Below, piece after piece: positions 27,215-36,137 of a DNA stretch of 64,000 nt. Source of the DNA: Pseudomonas fluorescens. Lineage in GTDB: Bacteria; Pseudomonadota; Gammaproteobacteria; Pseudomonadales; Pseudomonadaceae. Made by a program: the position numbers and the translations under genes. The number at the start of each line of letters is the position of its first letter. Positions within the stretch are counted from its first letter, which is position 1. The stretch covers positions 5,882,501 through 5,946,500 of the forward strand of contig NZ_CP012831.1 in the NCBI RefSeq assembly GCF_001307275.1, in the 5' to 3' direction. Under the pieces are notes generated by a model. It did not search any database, had not been told where the DNA came from, and saw only the letters and a program-made list of their open reading frames with translations.

Positions 27215-28120
27215 TCAGAACCGGTAGGCCGCCGGCACCTGCGCCTCAATGAATCGCTGCATGTGCTCCAGGAAGCTGGCTTGCAGCCTGGAAACCGGCC
27301 CCTGGATGGGCAGGAGCATGCTGAAGTCCATTTCTATCGCCGGTTCGAAGGCCCGGAAGACGATGCCCTGGCCGCGGTACTCGACGGCACTGATGGCGTC
27401 CACCAACGCCACGCCCAAGCCTTGTTCGACGAATGCGCACATGGGCAGCGAGAGTTGGGTTTCCAGCCGCAGCTCTCGGTCCACGCCATGGGCGGCGAAG
27501 ATCGCATCGATGTGTTGGCGCGAGGCAATCGACTGCGGGTAGGAAATGAACGGTTCGCCTTGCAAGTCTTCCGGGCGGATCGTCGCCTGGTCCTGCAAGC
27601 GATGGCCAGCGGGCAGGGCGCAGAGCATGCGCGTTGCCAGCAGTTTTTCGGCGCGGGGGCTTGGGTACGTATTAGGCAATACGATCAGGCCCAGGTCGCA
27701 GCGCTGACCCACCACCAGGTCCACGACTTCCCGGGACGAATGCACCACCAGCGAGATCTGTACCTGATCGTGTTCGGCCATGAACGCGGCAATCGCCCGA
27801 GGTAGGAATGACAGGCCCATGGCCGGTGCACAGGCAATGTGCAGCGAACCGCGCTTGAGCGTGCGAATGTCCTGGGCGGTGCGCGCGATGCGTTCCACGC
27901 CCAGTAACGAACGTTGCACTTCCTGATACAGCGTCATGGCCTCGGCGGTGGGTTGCAACCGTCCCTTGACCCGGTCGAACAGGCTGAAACCGATGTCCTC
28001 CTCCAGGCTGGCGATCAGCCGGGTCGCCGCCGGTTGTGAGATGTGCAGCATTTCGGCGGCGCGGGTCACGGTCTGGCCCAGGATGACGGCGCGAAAGGCT
28101 TCCAACTGACGGAGATTCAT
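27215..28120 (-). CDS. LysR-family transcriptional regulator
   Basis: 301 residues from MNLRQLEAF at 28120. N-terminal helix-turn-helix (FRAVILGQTVTRAAEMLHIS, QPAATRLIASLEEDIGFSLF) and a periplasmic-binding-like effector domain. The sequence resembles NocR/OccR-type regulators of opine and amino-acid catabolism. It is divergent from the FAD-dependent dehydrogenase cluster starting at 28278 and so probably activates it; the 157-base gap would hold the shared control sites, although no clear T-N11-A box was picked out. Upstream in-frame starts (28150, 28171) exist without good ribosome sites. The gene ends just before the vanA control region. Confidence 0.85.
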   Translation of the reverse strand: MNLRQLEAFRAVILGQTVTRAAEMLHISQPAATRLIASLEEDIGFSLFDRVKGRLQPTAEAMTLYQEVQRSLLGVERIARTAQDIRTLKRGSLHIACAPAMGLSFLPRAIAAFMAEHDQVQISLVVHSSREVVDLVVGQRCDLGLIVLPNTYPSPRAEKLLATRMLCALPAGHRLQDQATIRPEDLQGEPFISYPQSIASRQHIDAIFAAHGVDRELRLETQLSLPMCAFVEQGLGVALVDAISAVEYRGQGIVFRAFEPAIEMDFSMLLPIQGPVSRLQASFLEHMQRFIEAQVPAAYRF

Positions 28121-28277
28121 GGTGCGGACCAACCCATAACAAAAAGACATGAGGTTGCCAAAATAAAGCATTTTTCAAGGCGTTGTCATCGCCCTAGGAT
28201 CGACCGAAAGCACTTGAACCAGCCATGGGCCGGCACCTGATTGAATCATCGGCGCCGAAAACAGCGATCCTAAAGCC

Positions 28278-29402
28278 ATGCTAAAAACTGATGTCATTGT
28301 CGTAGGGGGTGGCCTGGTGGGCATGTCCATCGCCTATGGACTGGCTTTGCTCGGGCGCCAGGTGAGCGTGCTCGACGAGGGCGATGACGCTATTCGTGCC
28401 GCCCGGGGCAACTTTGGTTTGCTCTGGGTCCAGGGCAAGGGCTACCGCATGAGTCCGTATGCCCGGTGGACGCGGGAGTCGGTGGCGCTCTGGCCTCGGT
28501 TTGCCGCGGCGTTGCAAGCCGATACCGGCATCGACATTCATCTGCGCCAACGGGGTGGCTTCCAGTTGTGCCTGAGCGACGCGGAAATGGCCGAAGAAAG
28601 CCGTCGGCTGGATTGGCTGCGCGATGCCTTTGCCGGCGACTACCCCTTTGAACAGCTGGACGCCGCGCAACTGCGCGCGCGCTTACCCGGCATTGGGCCG
28701 GATGTGGTGGGCGGCTGTTTTTCACCCATGGACGGTCACGTCAACCCGCTCAAGCTGCTGCGCTCGCTTTTTGCCGCCTGCCAGTCTCGCGGGGTCAGGC
28801 TCATCAACGGCCATCGTGTCGATGCGATCGACGCGATTGCCAAGGGGTTCGAGCTGCGGGCTGGAGCGCAGTGCTGGTCTGCCCGCCAGGTCGTGCTGGC
28901 CGCCGGCCTCGGCAATCGGGCGCTGGGGGCCATGGTGGGGTTGGATGTACCGGTGCAGCCGAATCGTGGCCAGATCCTGGTCACCGAACGGCTCGAGCCA
29001 TTTCTGCATTACCCCACCACCTATGTCCGCCAGACCGACGAGGGCACGCTGCAGCTGGGTGATTCTCACGAGTCGACGGGCTTGGATGACGGCACCGGCA
29101 GCCAGGTCATGGCCGCCATTGCCCGGCGCGCGGTGCAGTGCTTCCCGCGCTTGGGCCAGGTACGACTGGTGCGGGCCTGGGGGGCGCTGCGAGTGATGAG
29201 TTCCGATGGCTTTCCAATCTACGAAACACCGCCAAGCTGCCCGGGGCTGTCGGTTGTCAGCTGCCACAGCGGCGTGACGCTGGCCGCTGTCCATGCCTTG
29301 CGCCTGGCGCCGTGGATCGCCGGCGAATTCGATGATTCGGCGGTGAAGCCATTCGGGCTGCAACGTTTCAACTTGCCAACAGAGGCGCGCCATGTCGGCT
29401 GA
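28278..29402 (+). CDS. FAD-dependent amine dehydrogenase, beta-type catalytic subunit (DAO family)
   Basis: 374 residues, D-amino-acid oxidase (DAO) fold. Dinucleotide site DVIVVGGGLVGMSIAYGLAL at the N terminus; ARGNFGLLWVQGKG; ATP-grasp-like late motif is absent; the C-terminal FAD/substrate region has RAWGALRVMSSDGFPIYE and SCHSGVTLAAVHALRLAPWI. The size and the two following genes match the three-component dehydrogenases such as HcnABC, opine oxidases (OoxAB/NoxAB) and hydroxy-D-proline dehydrogenase, in which this subunit oxidises a C-N bond. The actual substrate is not deducible. It overlaps the next gene by 11 bases, and the cluster is divergent from a LysR regulator. Confidence 0.8.
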   Translation: MLKTDVIVVGGGLVGMSIAYGLALLGRQVSVLDEGDDAIRAARGNFGLLWVQGKGYRMSPYARWTRESVALWPRFAAALQADTGIDIHLRQRGGFQLCLSDAEMAEESRRLDWLRDAFAGDYPFEQLDAAQLRARLPGIGPDVVGGCFSPMDGHVNPLKLLRSLFAACQSRGVRLINGHRVDAIDAIAKGFELRAGAQCWSARQVVLAAGLGNRALGAMVGLDVPVQPNRGQILVTERLEPFLHYPTTYVRQTDEGTLQLGDSHESTGLDDGTGSQVMAAIARRAVQCFPRLGQVRLVRAWGALRVMSSDGFPIYETPPSCPGLSVVSCHSGVTLAAVHALRLAPWIAGEFDDSAVKPFGLQRFNLPTEARHVG

Positions 29403-29721
29403 CAGTCTGTTCCGGCCATTGGCCTCGGAAGATCACACCGTGCAAATCGAATTCGAAGGCACGCCCTTCACGGTACCCGCCGAGGTATCCCTGGCGGCGG
29501 CGCTGCTGGGTTGCGGCATCCGACACACCCGCGAGAGCGCCATCAACGGCCGCCCCGGCGCGCCTTATTGCATGATGGGGGTGTGCTTCGAATGCCTGGT
29601 GGAGGTGAACGGACAAGCCAATACCCAGGCCTGCCTGGTGCCGGTGCGTGCCGGCATGCGCGTGCGTCGTCAACGCGGGGCCGTTTGCCTGGCACCGTGG
29701 GAGGAGGAGGGCGATGAGTAA
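29392..29721 (+). CDS. Small 2Fe-2S subunit of the amine dehydrogenase (HcnA/OoxX-like)
   Basis: 109 residues, 2Fe-2S ferredoxin-like fold with cluster ligands Cys60, Cys65, Cys68 and Cys81 (YCMMGVCFECLVEVNG, QACLVPV). In HcnA-type systems this subunit carries electrons between the FAD subunits. It overlaps its upstream partner by 11 bases and the downstream subunit by 8, so the three are made in fixed ratio. Confidence 0.85.
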   Translation: MSADSLFRPLASEDHTVQIEFEGTPFTVPAEVSLAAALLGCGIRHTRESAINGRPGAPYCMMGVCFECLVEVNGQANTQACLVPVRAGMRVRRQRGAVCLAPWEEEGDE

Positions 29722-31087
29722 CGCGGTCATCGACCTGATCATCATCGGCGCTGGCCCGGCGGGAATGAGTGCTGCGCTCGAAGCCAGGCGCCACGGCCTG
29801 TCGGTGGTCGTGCTGGATGAGCAGGCCAGTCCAGGCGGGCAGATTTATCGCCAGGTGCTCCAGGCTGACGCACGTCGCCGCGCCGTATTGGGTGACGACT
29901 ACGGGGCCGGGGCGACATTGGCCACCGACTTTCTCCAATGCGGTGCTCGCTATTTGCCCAATGCGGCGATCTGGCAGGTGACGCCGCAGTGCCAGGTGCA
30001 TTACCTGGTCGAGGGGCGCGCCGAAGTCTTGCAAGGGCGCCACCTGTTGATTGCCACGGGGGCTTTCGAACGGCCGATGCCGATTCCCGGCTGGACCTTG
30101 CCGGGCGTCATGACCGCTGGCGCCGGGCAGATCCTGCTCAAAGGCGCGGCCATGGTGCCGGCCACGCCCGTGGTACTGGCCGGGTGTGGTCCATTGCTTT
30201 ACCTGCTGGCGGTGCAATACCTGCGTGCCGGCATCGTCCTTGAAGCCCTGGTGGATACCAGCCACCGAAGCGATCTGCTGCGGGCCTGGCGACACATCCC
30301 CGCTGCGCTGCGCGGTTGGCGCGACCTGCTCAAAGGGCTGGGGCTGCTGACGGAACTCAAGCGGGCCGGCGTCCGGCATTTTCGCGGCGCGCGCAACCTG
30401 CAGATTGAAGGCGCGGATCGGGCCTGCGCCTTGAGCTTCGACAGCCAAGGCCGTTCGCAGCGCATTCGCGCCGATTTGATCCTGCTGCATCAAGGCGTGG
30501 TGCCGAACACCCAGGTCAGTTGGTCGTTGCGCCTGGAGCATGATTGGAGCGAGCAGCAGCTGTGCTGGGTGACCCGCCGCGACCAATGGGGTGAAAGCAG
30601 CATGCCGGGCATTTTCATCGCCGGTGACGGTGGCGCCATCGGCGGAGCCCAGGTGGCGCGACTGGAAGGACGCCTGGCCGCGTTGGCCATTGCCGGCCAG
30701 CAGGCGCAAGCGCGGCCCCTGCAATACGCACTACGCCGCGCCTGCGCCGCACGGCCACTGCTCGACGCCCTGTATCGCCCCCAGGTCGGCAATCGTATCC
30801 CTGCCGACGACGTCACCGTGTGCCGCTGCGAAGAAGTCAGCGCCGGGGACATCCGCCGCTACGTCGACCTGGGTTGCCTGGGGCCCAACCAGGCCAAGGC
30901 CTTCGGCCGTTGCGGCATGGGCCCGTGCCAGGGACGCCAGTGTGGTCTGAGCGTCACCGAAATCATCGCCGAACGCCGTCACGTCTCACCCACCGAGGTG
31001 GGCTATTACCGCATCCGTTCGCCCCTCAAACCCATCACGCTCGCCCAATTGGCGGGCGAGCGTCTCTCTGTCGAGGAACCCTCATGA
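29714..31087 (+). CDS. NAD(P)/FAD-dependent alpha-type subunit with C-terminal BFD 2Fe-2S domain
   Basis: 457 residues from the ATG at 29714 (GGAGG ten bases upstream). Pyridine nucleotide-disulphide oxidoreductase fold: LIIIGAGPAGMSAALEARRH, a second dinucleotide site near VVLAGCGPLLYLLAV and FIAGDGGAIGGAQVARLEGR. The C terminus is a bacterioferritin-associated-ferredoxin-like domain with VCRCEEVSAGDIRR and GRCGMGPCQGRQCG supplying Cys ligands. Equivalent to HcnB, OoxA or NoxA and to the alpha subunit of hydroxyproline dehydrogenases. A longer frame beginning at 29648 is not used. Its stop overlaps the RidA start (ATGA). Confidence 0.85.
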   Translation: MSNAVIDLIIIGAGPAGMSAALEARRHGLSVVVLDEQASPGGQIYRQVLQADARRRAVLGDDYGAGATLATDFLQCGARYLPNAAIWQVTPQCQVHYLVEGRAEVLQGRHLLIATGAFERPMPIPGWTLPGVMTAGAGQILLKGAAMVPATPVVLAGCGPLLYLLAVQYLRAGIVLEALVDTSHRSDLLRAWRHIPAALRGWRDLLKGLGLLTELKRAGVRHFRGARNLQIEGADRACALSFDSQGRSQRIRADLILLHQGVVPNTQVSWSLRLEHDWSEQQLCWVTRRDQWGESSMPGIFIAGDGGAIGGAQVARLEGRLAALAIAGQQAQARPLQYALRRACAARPLLDALYRPQVGNRIPADDVTVCRCEEVSAGDIRRYVDLGCLGPNQAKAFGRCGMGPCQGRQCGLSVTEIIAERRHVSPTEVGYYRIRSPLKPITLAQLAGERLSVEEPS

Positions 31088-31434
31088 GTATTCAACGCAT
31101 CGAAAGCAACCCACGCCTGAGCCGCAGCGTCGTGCACAACGGCGTGGCCTGGCTCAGCGGTGTCGTCGCCGCCGATTGCAGCCAGGACATCCAGGGCCAG
31201 ACCCGCCAGGTGTTGCAGCGGGTTGATGAACTGCTGGCCGCGTCCGGCAGTGACAAGCACAGGCTGCTCAGTGTGCAGATCTGGATGAAAGACATGGTCC
31301 GGGATTTCGCGGCGATGAACGCGTTGTGGAGTGACTGGGTCGATGCCGCGCACACCCCGGCGCGGGCCACCGCCCAAGTGGCCTTCGACGATCCCGAGAT
31401 TTTGCTGGAGTTGATTGTCACGGCGGCGGTCTGA
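31084..31434 (+). CDS. RidA family (YjgF/YER057c) enamine/imine deaminase-like protein
   Basis: 116 residues with the family pattern VVHNGVAWLSGVVA near the N terminus and TPARATAQVAF with the conserved Arg that binds carboxylate. RidA proteins hydrolyse reactive 2-imino acids released by amino-acid oxidation. It is fused by a four-base overlap to the amine dehydrogenase genes, which fits a role in clearing the imine product of that enzyme. This supports an amine or imino-acid substrate for the cluster. Confidence 0.85.
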   Translation: MSIQRIESNPRLSRSVVHNGVAWLSGVVAADCSQDIQGQTRQVLQRVDELLAASGSDKHRLLSVQIWMKDMVRDFAAMNALWSDWVDAAHTPARATAQVAFDDPEILLELIVTAAV

Positions 31435-31578
31435 GGCCGCCGGCCGGATCACCGTGGTGCTGTCACCGGGTAGGCAACCGCCAGAGTCGCCGCCCGGGCT
31501 TGTTCACATTGCTGCTGCCATAACGGGCGACTTCTGTGGAGCGCCCGAACTCAATAACATCGCACCTGGAGCAAATGA

Positions 31579-32361
31579 ATGAACGTTAAACGCATTGCCC
31601 TGAACCTGGGTTTCATCTCGCTGCTGGCGTTTGGCGCGAGCCTGCAAGCCGCCGAATCATCACTGCGTATCGGCATCGAGGCGGCTTACCCGCCATTCGC
31701 CTCGAAAACCCCGGACAACGCCATCGTCGGCTTCGACTATGACATCGGCCAGGCATTGTGCGCCGAGATGAAGGTCCGCTGTGTCTGGCAGGAGCAAGAG
31801 TTCGATGGCTTGATCCCGGCGCTGAAGGTGAAGAAGGTCGATGCGGTGATTTCCTCCATGTCCATCACCCCGGAGCGCTTGAAGTCGGTGGATTTCACCG
31901 ACCGCTACTACCGGATCCCGGCGCGCCTGGTGTTTCGCAAGGGCAGTGCTATCAGCGACATCCCGGCACAACTCAAGGGCAAGCGGATCGGCGTGCAGCG
32001 GGCGACTAACTTCGATCGCTATGTCACCGATCACTTTGCCCCGGCGGGTGCCGAAGTAGTGCGCTATGGTTCGCAGAATGAAATTTTCCTCGACCTGCTG
32101 GGCGGACGCCTGGATGCGACCATGGCCAGTTCGGTGGTGATCGATGAAAGTCTGCTCAAGCGTCCCGAGGGCAAGGATTTTGAATTTGTCGGGCCCAATT
32201 TCACCGAAGAACAATACTTCGGCACGGGTATCGGCATTGCGGTACGCAAGAACGATGCGCTGGCGGGTCGCTTCAATCAGGCACTGGCGACCATTCGCGC
32301 CAACGGCACCTACGACAGGATTCGCCAGAAGTACTTCGATTTCGATATCTACGGTGAATGA
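31579..32361 (+). CDS. Amino-acid/opine ABC transporter periplasmic binding protein
   Basis: 260 residues with a signal peptide (residues 1-24, ALNLGFISLLAFGASLQA) and the SBP_bac_3 fold: RIGIEAAYPPFASKTPD, IVGFDYDIGQALCAEM, VDAVISSMSITPERLKSVDFT. It resembles lysine/arginine/ornithine, octopine and nopaline binding proteins. There is no permease or ATPase gene next to it, so it must use a transporter encoded elsewhere. GGAG lies eight bases before the ATG. Its location in the amine dehydrogenase cluster suggests it binds the substrate. Confidence 0.85.
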   Translation: MNVKRIALNLGFISLLAFGASLQAAESSLRIGIEAAYPPFASKTPDNAIVGFDYDIGQALCAEMKVRCVWQEQEFDGLIPALKVKKVDAVISSMSITPERLKSVDFTDRYYRIPARLVFRKGSAISDIPAQLKGKRIGVQRATNFDRYVTDHFAPAGAEVVRYGSQNEIFLDLLGGRLDATMASSVVIDESLLKRPEGKDFEFVGPNFTEEQYFGTGIGIAVRKNDALAGRFNQALATIRANGTYDRIRQKYFDFDIYGE

Positions 32362-32380
32362 CATTCGAGGCTGTTTTTTG

Positions 32381-32403
32381 GCCCGCAGGTCTAGCCTGCG
32401 GGC
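32381..32403 (+). terminator. Strong hairpin after the binding-protein gene
   Basis: GCCCGCAGG, five-base loop, CCTGCGGGC: a perfect 9-bp stem 20 bases after the stop. It is followed by TTCCTGT rather than a U-run, so intrinsic termination would be weak; it may protect the 3' end. Confidence 0.5.
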
Positions 32404-32430
32404 TTCCTGTGACACAGCACGGAGTGATCC

Positions 32431-32856
32431 ATGAAAAGCAAAGCGGTACTCACTGAACAGGATGTCGCGCAGTTGCTGGTGGCGGCCAAGGAACTGGCGC
32501 ACCAGCGCCAATGGGCCGTTTCGGTCTGCGTGGTGGACGACGGTGGTCATCCCCTCGGGTTGTTGCGCCTGGACGATGCCTCGCCGTTATCGGCCTACAT
32601 CGCGACGGAAAAAGCCCGCACCGCCGCGATGGGCCGGCGCGACAGCAAGGTTTTCGAAGACATGATCAATGGTGGTCGCTACGCGTTTCTCAGCGCTCCG
32701 CACCTGCAGGGTATGCTTGAAGGTGGGGTGACCATTCGTCATGACGGGCAGTGCATCGGCGCTATCGGGGTGTCCGGGGTCAAGGCCGAGCAAGATGCCG
32801 AATTGGCCCGACTGGCGGTGGAAGCGGTATTGCCGATGATCACTCCGGATGCCTGA
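32431..32856 (+). CDS. GlcG/HbpS family haem-binding-like protein
   Basis: 141 residues of the GlcG/HbpS fold: WAVSVCVVDDGGHPLGLLRLDDA, IATEKARTAAMGRRDS and the C-terminal GVTIRHDGQCIGAIGVSGVKAEQD. Proteins of this fold occur beside many catabolic oxidoreductases; HbpS binds haem but the role of most members is not known. It has no signal peptide. It follows the binding-protein gene after a strong hairpin, so it may be transcribed less or separately. Confidence 0.8.
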   Translation: MKSKAVLTEQDVAQLLVAAKELAHQRQWAVSVCVVDDGGHPLGLLRLDDASPLSAYIATEKARTAAMGRRDSKVFEDMINGGRYAFLSAPHLQGMLEGGVTIRHDGQCIGAIGVSGVKAEQDAELARLAVEAVLPMITPDA

Positions 32857-32922
32857 GACGGCCATAAACCGTGGGAAGGAAGATGTGCAGGGGAATGGGA
32901 TCTTGTGAGCACCACAAGAAAC

Positions 32923-33013
32923 GGTGGGAGCGAGCTTGCTCGCGATGGCGGTAGGTCAGTCGCCCGGTGTATCTACAGACTGCGCGCCTTCGCGAGCAAG
33001 CCTGCTCCCCACA
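32923..33013. repeat. REPIN
   Basis: Left palindrome GGTGGGAGCGAGCTTGCTCGCGAT and right inverted copy TTCGCGAGCAAGCCTGCTCCCCACA; 91 bases in total. Confidence 0.8.
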
Positions 33014-33092
33014 GGGTTTGCACAAATCTTCCAGACACACCCCTCATCAGCGGTTAATCTGCCAAGAGCACATTCGTTAAACGGGGCAGGGC

Positions 33093-33929
33093 ATGACAGC
33101 GCGTAACTGGATCGATCTCAAGCAGGACGCCACGTCCGGTATCGAGACCGTGCGCGCGCATTTCGAGGGGCATGCCTATGACCCTCATTGGCATGACAGC
33201 TACCTGGTGGGCGTGACCGAGCAGGGTGTGCAGCAGTTTCATTGCCGCCGCCAGCAGCACAACAGCACGCCGGGCAAGGTGTTCCTGCTCGAGCCCGGTG
33301 AGTTGCATGACGGCAACGCGCCCCACGACCACGGGTTTACCTACCGCACGTTGTACCTGGAGCCCCAATGGCTGGAGCGCGAGTTGCGCTCCTTGTTCGA
33401 CGGGGCGCCGGACAACGCCCAATTGGGATTCGCCGCCACCCTCACCGACGATGCGCGGCTGGCGAGTGCCACGGCCCTGGCCTTCCAGAGCCTGCATGAG
33501 CAGGAAATCCGCATCGTGCGCCAGACGGCCCTCGATACCTTGTTGGCCAACCTGACCCAACACCTGCACTGGCGCGCGCGGATCAACCCCGACCCACGCT
33601 TGCCATTGGTGGCGCAACAGGCCCGGGATTATCTGCACAGTCACCTGAGCGACGACATCGGTCTGGACGATCTGGCGCAGGTTACCGGTGTGGATCGTTT
33701 TCGCCTGAGCCGTGCATTCAAGGCGGCTTTCGGCCTGGCCCCACATGCCTATCTGATCCAATTGCGCCTGGCCCGGGCCCGGCGCTTGCTGGCCGCTGGC
33801 GAGAGCGCCGGGGCGGTGGCGGCCATGCTTGGTTTTGCCGACCAGAGCCACTTGGGCCGCTGGTTCCAGCGTGCCTATCGCCTGAGCCCGGCGGACTACC
33901 GCAAGCGCTGCTCAATTGTTCCAGACTGA
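33093..33929 (+). CDS. AraC-family regulator with cupin-like sensor domain
   Basis: 278 residues. The N-terminal AraC-binding cupin (PHWHDSYLVGVTEQGVQQF, FLLEPGELHDGNAP) is followed by the two helix-turn-helices of the HTH_18 type (DIGLDDLAQVTGVDRFRLSR and AGAVAAMLGFADQSHLGRWF). It lies 53 bases upstream of the LysE exporter gene on the same strand, a common Pseudomonas pairing in which the regulator responds to an amino acid and controls the exporter. No ribosome site stands out, but the start is fixed by family length. Confidence 0.87.
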   Translation: MTARNWIDLKQDATSGIETVRAHFEGHAYDPHWHDSYLVGVTEQGVQQFHCRRQQHNSTPGKVFLLEPGELHDGNAPHDHGFTYRTLYLEPQWLERELRSLFDGAPDNAQLGFAATLTDDARLASATALAFQSLHEQEIRIVRQTALDTLLANLTQHLHWRARINPDPRLPLVAQQARDYLHSHLSDDIGLDDLAQVTGVDRFRLSRAFKAAFGLAPHAYLIQLRLARARRLLAAGESAGAVAAMLGFADQSHLGRWFQRAYRLSPADYRKRCSIVPD

Positions 33930-33982
33930 GCGGGCCTTCGTGGGGATGATCGAATGACGATCATTCACCGAGACGTTGCTCC

Positions 33983-34585
33983 ATGGACCAGTTACTGCCG
34001 TTTGCCTTGTTCGCCTTTGTCGCATCCATTACCCCGGGCCCGACCAATATCCTGGTGCTGAGCCATAGCTCGCGCTTTGGCCTGACCACCACCTTGCCGA
34101 TCATTCTGGGGGCCTGCGCCGCGGCGGCTTTGCTGGTGTTGCTGGTGGGCACTGGATTGGGCGACGTGCTGGCGCGCCACGCCAGGGTGCAGACCCTGCT
34201 GTCATGGGCCGGCATTGCCTGGTTGAGCTGGATGGCCTGGCAGATTTTCCGCGCCCCGGCCCAGGCCATCGATCCGGAGCGTCCGGTTGAGGGCCCGCGA
34301 CTGGGCCTGGCGGGGGCCGCCGGGTTGCAATTGGTGAACCCCAAGACCTGGATGATGGCGCTGGCGGTGGTCAGTGTGTTTGCCGGCGCCGAGGCCGACC
34401 GGACGGTCCGGGTCCTTTGGTTGTCCCTGGCCTTTTTCGCGATTTCCATTCCGTGCATGACCCTGTGGGCCTATCTGGGCCTCGGCGCTGCCCGGTTCTG
34501 CCGTTCCGCTGTGGCGATGGGCCGGTTCAATCGGACCATGGCGGTGTTGTTATTGGCATCGGCGTGGTTGACCTTGGTGGTCTGA
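33983..34585 (+). CDS. LysE/RhtB-family amino-acid exporter
   Basis: 200 residues with five to six membrane spans and the family hallmark near the N terminus, FAFVASITPGPTNILVLSHS. Later segments: ILGACAAAALLVLLVGTGLG, LNPK-like LVNPKTWMMALAVVSVF and the C-terminal TMAVLLLASAWLTLV. Exports amino acids or derivatives across the inner membrane; the substrate is unknown. Probably in a transcription unit with the preceding AraC gene. Confidence 0.87.
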   Translation: MDQLLPFALFAFVASITPGPTNILVLSHSSRFGLTTTLPIILGACAAAALLVLLVGTGLGDVLARHARVQTLLSWAGIAWLSWMAWQIFRAPAQAIDPERPVEGPRLGLAGAAGLQLVNPKTWMMALAVVSVFAGAEADRTVRVLWLSLAFFAISIPCMTLWAYLGLGAARFCRSAVAMGRFNRTMAVLLLASAWLTLVV

Positions 34586-34610
34586 GAGATAGGAGGACTG
34601 GGAAGAGTCG

Positions 34611-34652
34611 TTGTAGCGAGGGGGCTTGCTCCCGCTGGGTGCGAAGCGCCCC
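34611..34652. repeat. REP element of the GAGGGGGCTTGCTCCC class
   Basis: TGTAGCGAGGGGGCTTGC followed by TCCCGCTGGGTGCGAAGCGCCCCC: a second REP class, different from the TGTGGGAGCGAGC type; similar to those at 46734 and 56729. Confidence 0.7.
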
Positions 34653-34692
34653 CAGACAGGCAGCGCTTCGCCAAGCCTCGGTCTATCGCAAG

Positions 34693-36126
34693 TCAGCTTT
34701 GCAAGTACACCGCATGGGTATGGGTGTACTCATACAAACCATGCTTGCCATCGGCCCCACCAATCCCGGATTTACGCACGCCGGCATGGAACCCCTGCAT
34801 GGCTTCGAAGTTTTCGCGGTTGACGTAGGTCTCGCCAAAGTCGAGGCCACGAATGGCGTGCATGGCCCGGCTCAGGTCCCGGGTGTAGATCGAAGAAGTC
34901 AGGCCGTAGTCGCAGTCGTTGGCCAGGGCGATGGCCTCGTCCAGGTCGTCAATGATCTGGATCGGCAGCACCGGACCGAAGATTTCCTCACGCATGATGT
35001 CCATTGATGCGTTGCAACCGGCCAGTACCGTGGGTTGGAAGTGAAAGCCGCTGGAGCGATCCGCCACGCTGCCGCCGCTCACCAGGCTGGCGCCTTGGCT
35101 GAGGGCGGTTCGAACCTTGTGTTCAACGCTGTCCAGGCCCTGGCGGTTGATCAGCGGGCCCATCTCCACATCGGCTTCGGCGATCGGGTCGCCGTAGCGG
35201 GTGGCAGACATCGCCGCGCTGATCCGCTCGATGAATTGATCGGCGACCTTGCGTTCCACGTAGACGCGTTCGGCACAGTTGCAGACTTGCCCGGTGTTGA
35301 TGATCCGTGAATCGCGAATGGCTTTCACCGCCAGCGCCAGATCGGCATCCGCCAGCACAATGGCCGGGGCCTTGCCGCCCAGTTCCAGGTTGAGCTTGGT
35401 AATGTTCGGCGCCGCCGCCGTCATGATCCGTGAGCCGGTGGCGACGCTGCCGGTGAAGCTGATCATGTCCACGCCTTTGTGACCGCTCAGGGCAGCGCCC
35501 ACCTGGCCGTCGCCGCATACGACATTGAACACGCCGGGTGGCAGGTCGGTCGCGGCGACCAACCGGGCGAATTCGAAGCAGTTGTTCGGGGTTTCTTCGC
35601 TGGGCTTGATGACGATGGTGTTGCCGGTCAACAGCGCCGGGGCCATCTTGCGAGCGATCAGGAAAAACGGAAAATTCCACGGCAGGATCCCGGCCACCAC
35701 GCCCAGGGGCTTGCGGAACAGGAAGATGTTTTCACCGGGGCGGTCGCTGGTGATGATCTCGCCTTCGATGCGCCGGGCCCATTCGGCCATATAGTCGAGA
35801 TAGTCGGCGGTGAAATGGACCTCCACCTCGGCCAGGGCACTGATCTTGCCTTGCTCCAGGGTAATGGTGTGCGCCAGGTGGGCGACGTTTTCCCGCAGTT
35901 TGGCAGCGATGCGGCGCAGGTATCCGGCGCGTTCGATGGCCGGTTTGGCCGACCAGTCTTTCTGCGCGGCACGGGCGGTAGCCAGGGCCTGATCGACGTC
36001 GGCGGCGTTGGAAGCCGGGACCCGGGACAGCAGCGCCCCGGTAGCCGGGTTGAACACGTCCAGGTGTGCCTCGCTGTGGGTGAACTGGCCGTTGATGAAG
36101 TTCTGGAACACAGGAACGGATGACAT
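34693..36126 (-). CDS. aldA: Aldehyde dehydrogenase (lactaldehyde/glycolaldehyde type)
   Basis: 477 residues. NAD-dependent oxidation of L-lactaldehyde, the aldolase product, to L-lactate. Motifs: GILPWNFPFFLIARKMAPAL, GSVATGSRIM, catalytic Glu in LNLELGGKAPAIV and catalytic Cys in NTGQVCNCAERVYV; C-terminal EEIFGPVLPI. These match E. coli AldA-type enzymes. The ATG at 36126 has AAGGA nine bases upstream; a longer frame crosses the aldolase gene. It is the last gene of the MFS-rhmD-aldolase-aldA operon. Confidence 0.87.
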   Translation of the reverse strand: MSSVPVFQNFINGQFTHSEAHLDVFNPATGALLSRVPASNAADVDQALATARAAQKDWSAKPAIERAGYLRRIAAKLRENVAHLAHTITLEQGKISALAEVEVHFTADYLDYMAEWARRIEGEIITSDRPGENIFLFRKPLGVVAGILPWNFPFFLIARKMAPALLTGNTIVIKPSEETPNNCFEFARLVAATDLPPGVFNVVCGDGQVGAALSGHKGVDMISFTGSVATGSRIMTAAAPNITKLNLELGGKAPAIVLADADLALAVKAIRDSRIINTGQVCNCAERVYVERKVADQFIERISAAMSATRYGDPIAEADVEMGPLINRQGLDSVEHKVRTALSQGASLVSGGSVADRSSGFHFQPTVLAGCNASMDIMREEIFGPVLPIQIIDDLDEAIALANDCDYGLTSSIYTRDLSRAMHAIRGLDFGETYVNRENFEAMQGFHAGVRKSGIGGADGKHGLYEYTHTHAVYLQS

Positions 36127-36137
36127 GGCGGTGTCCT

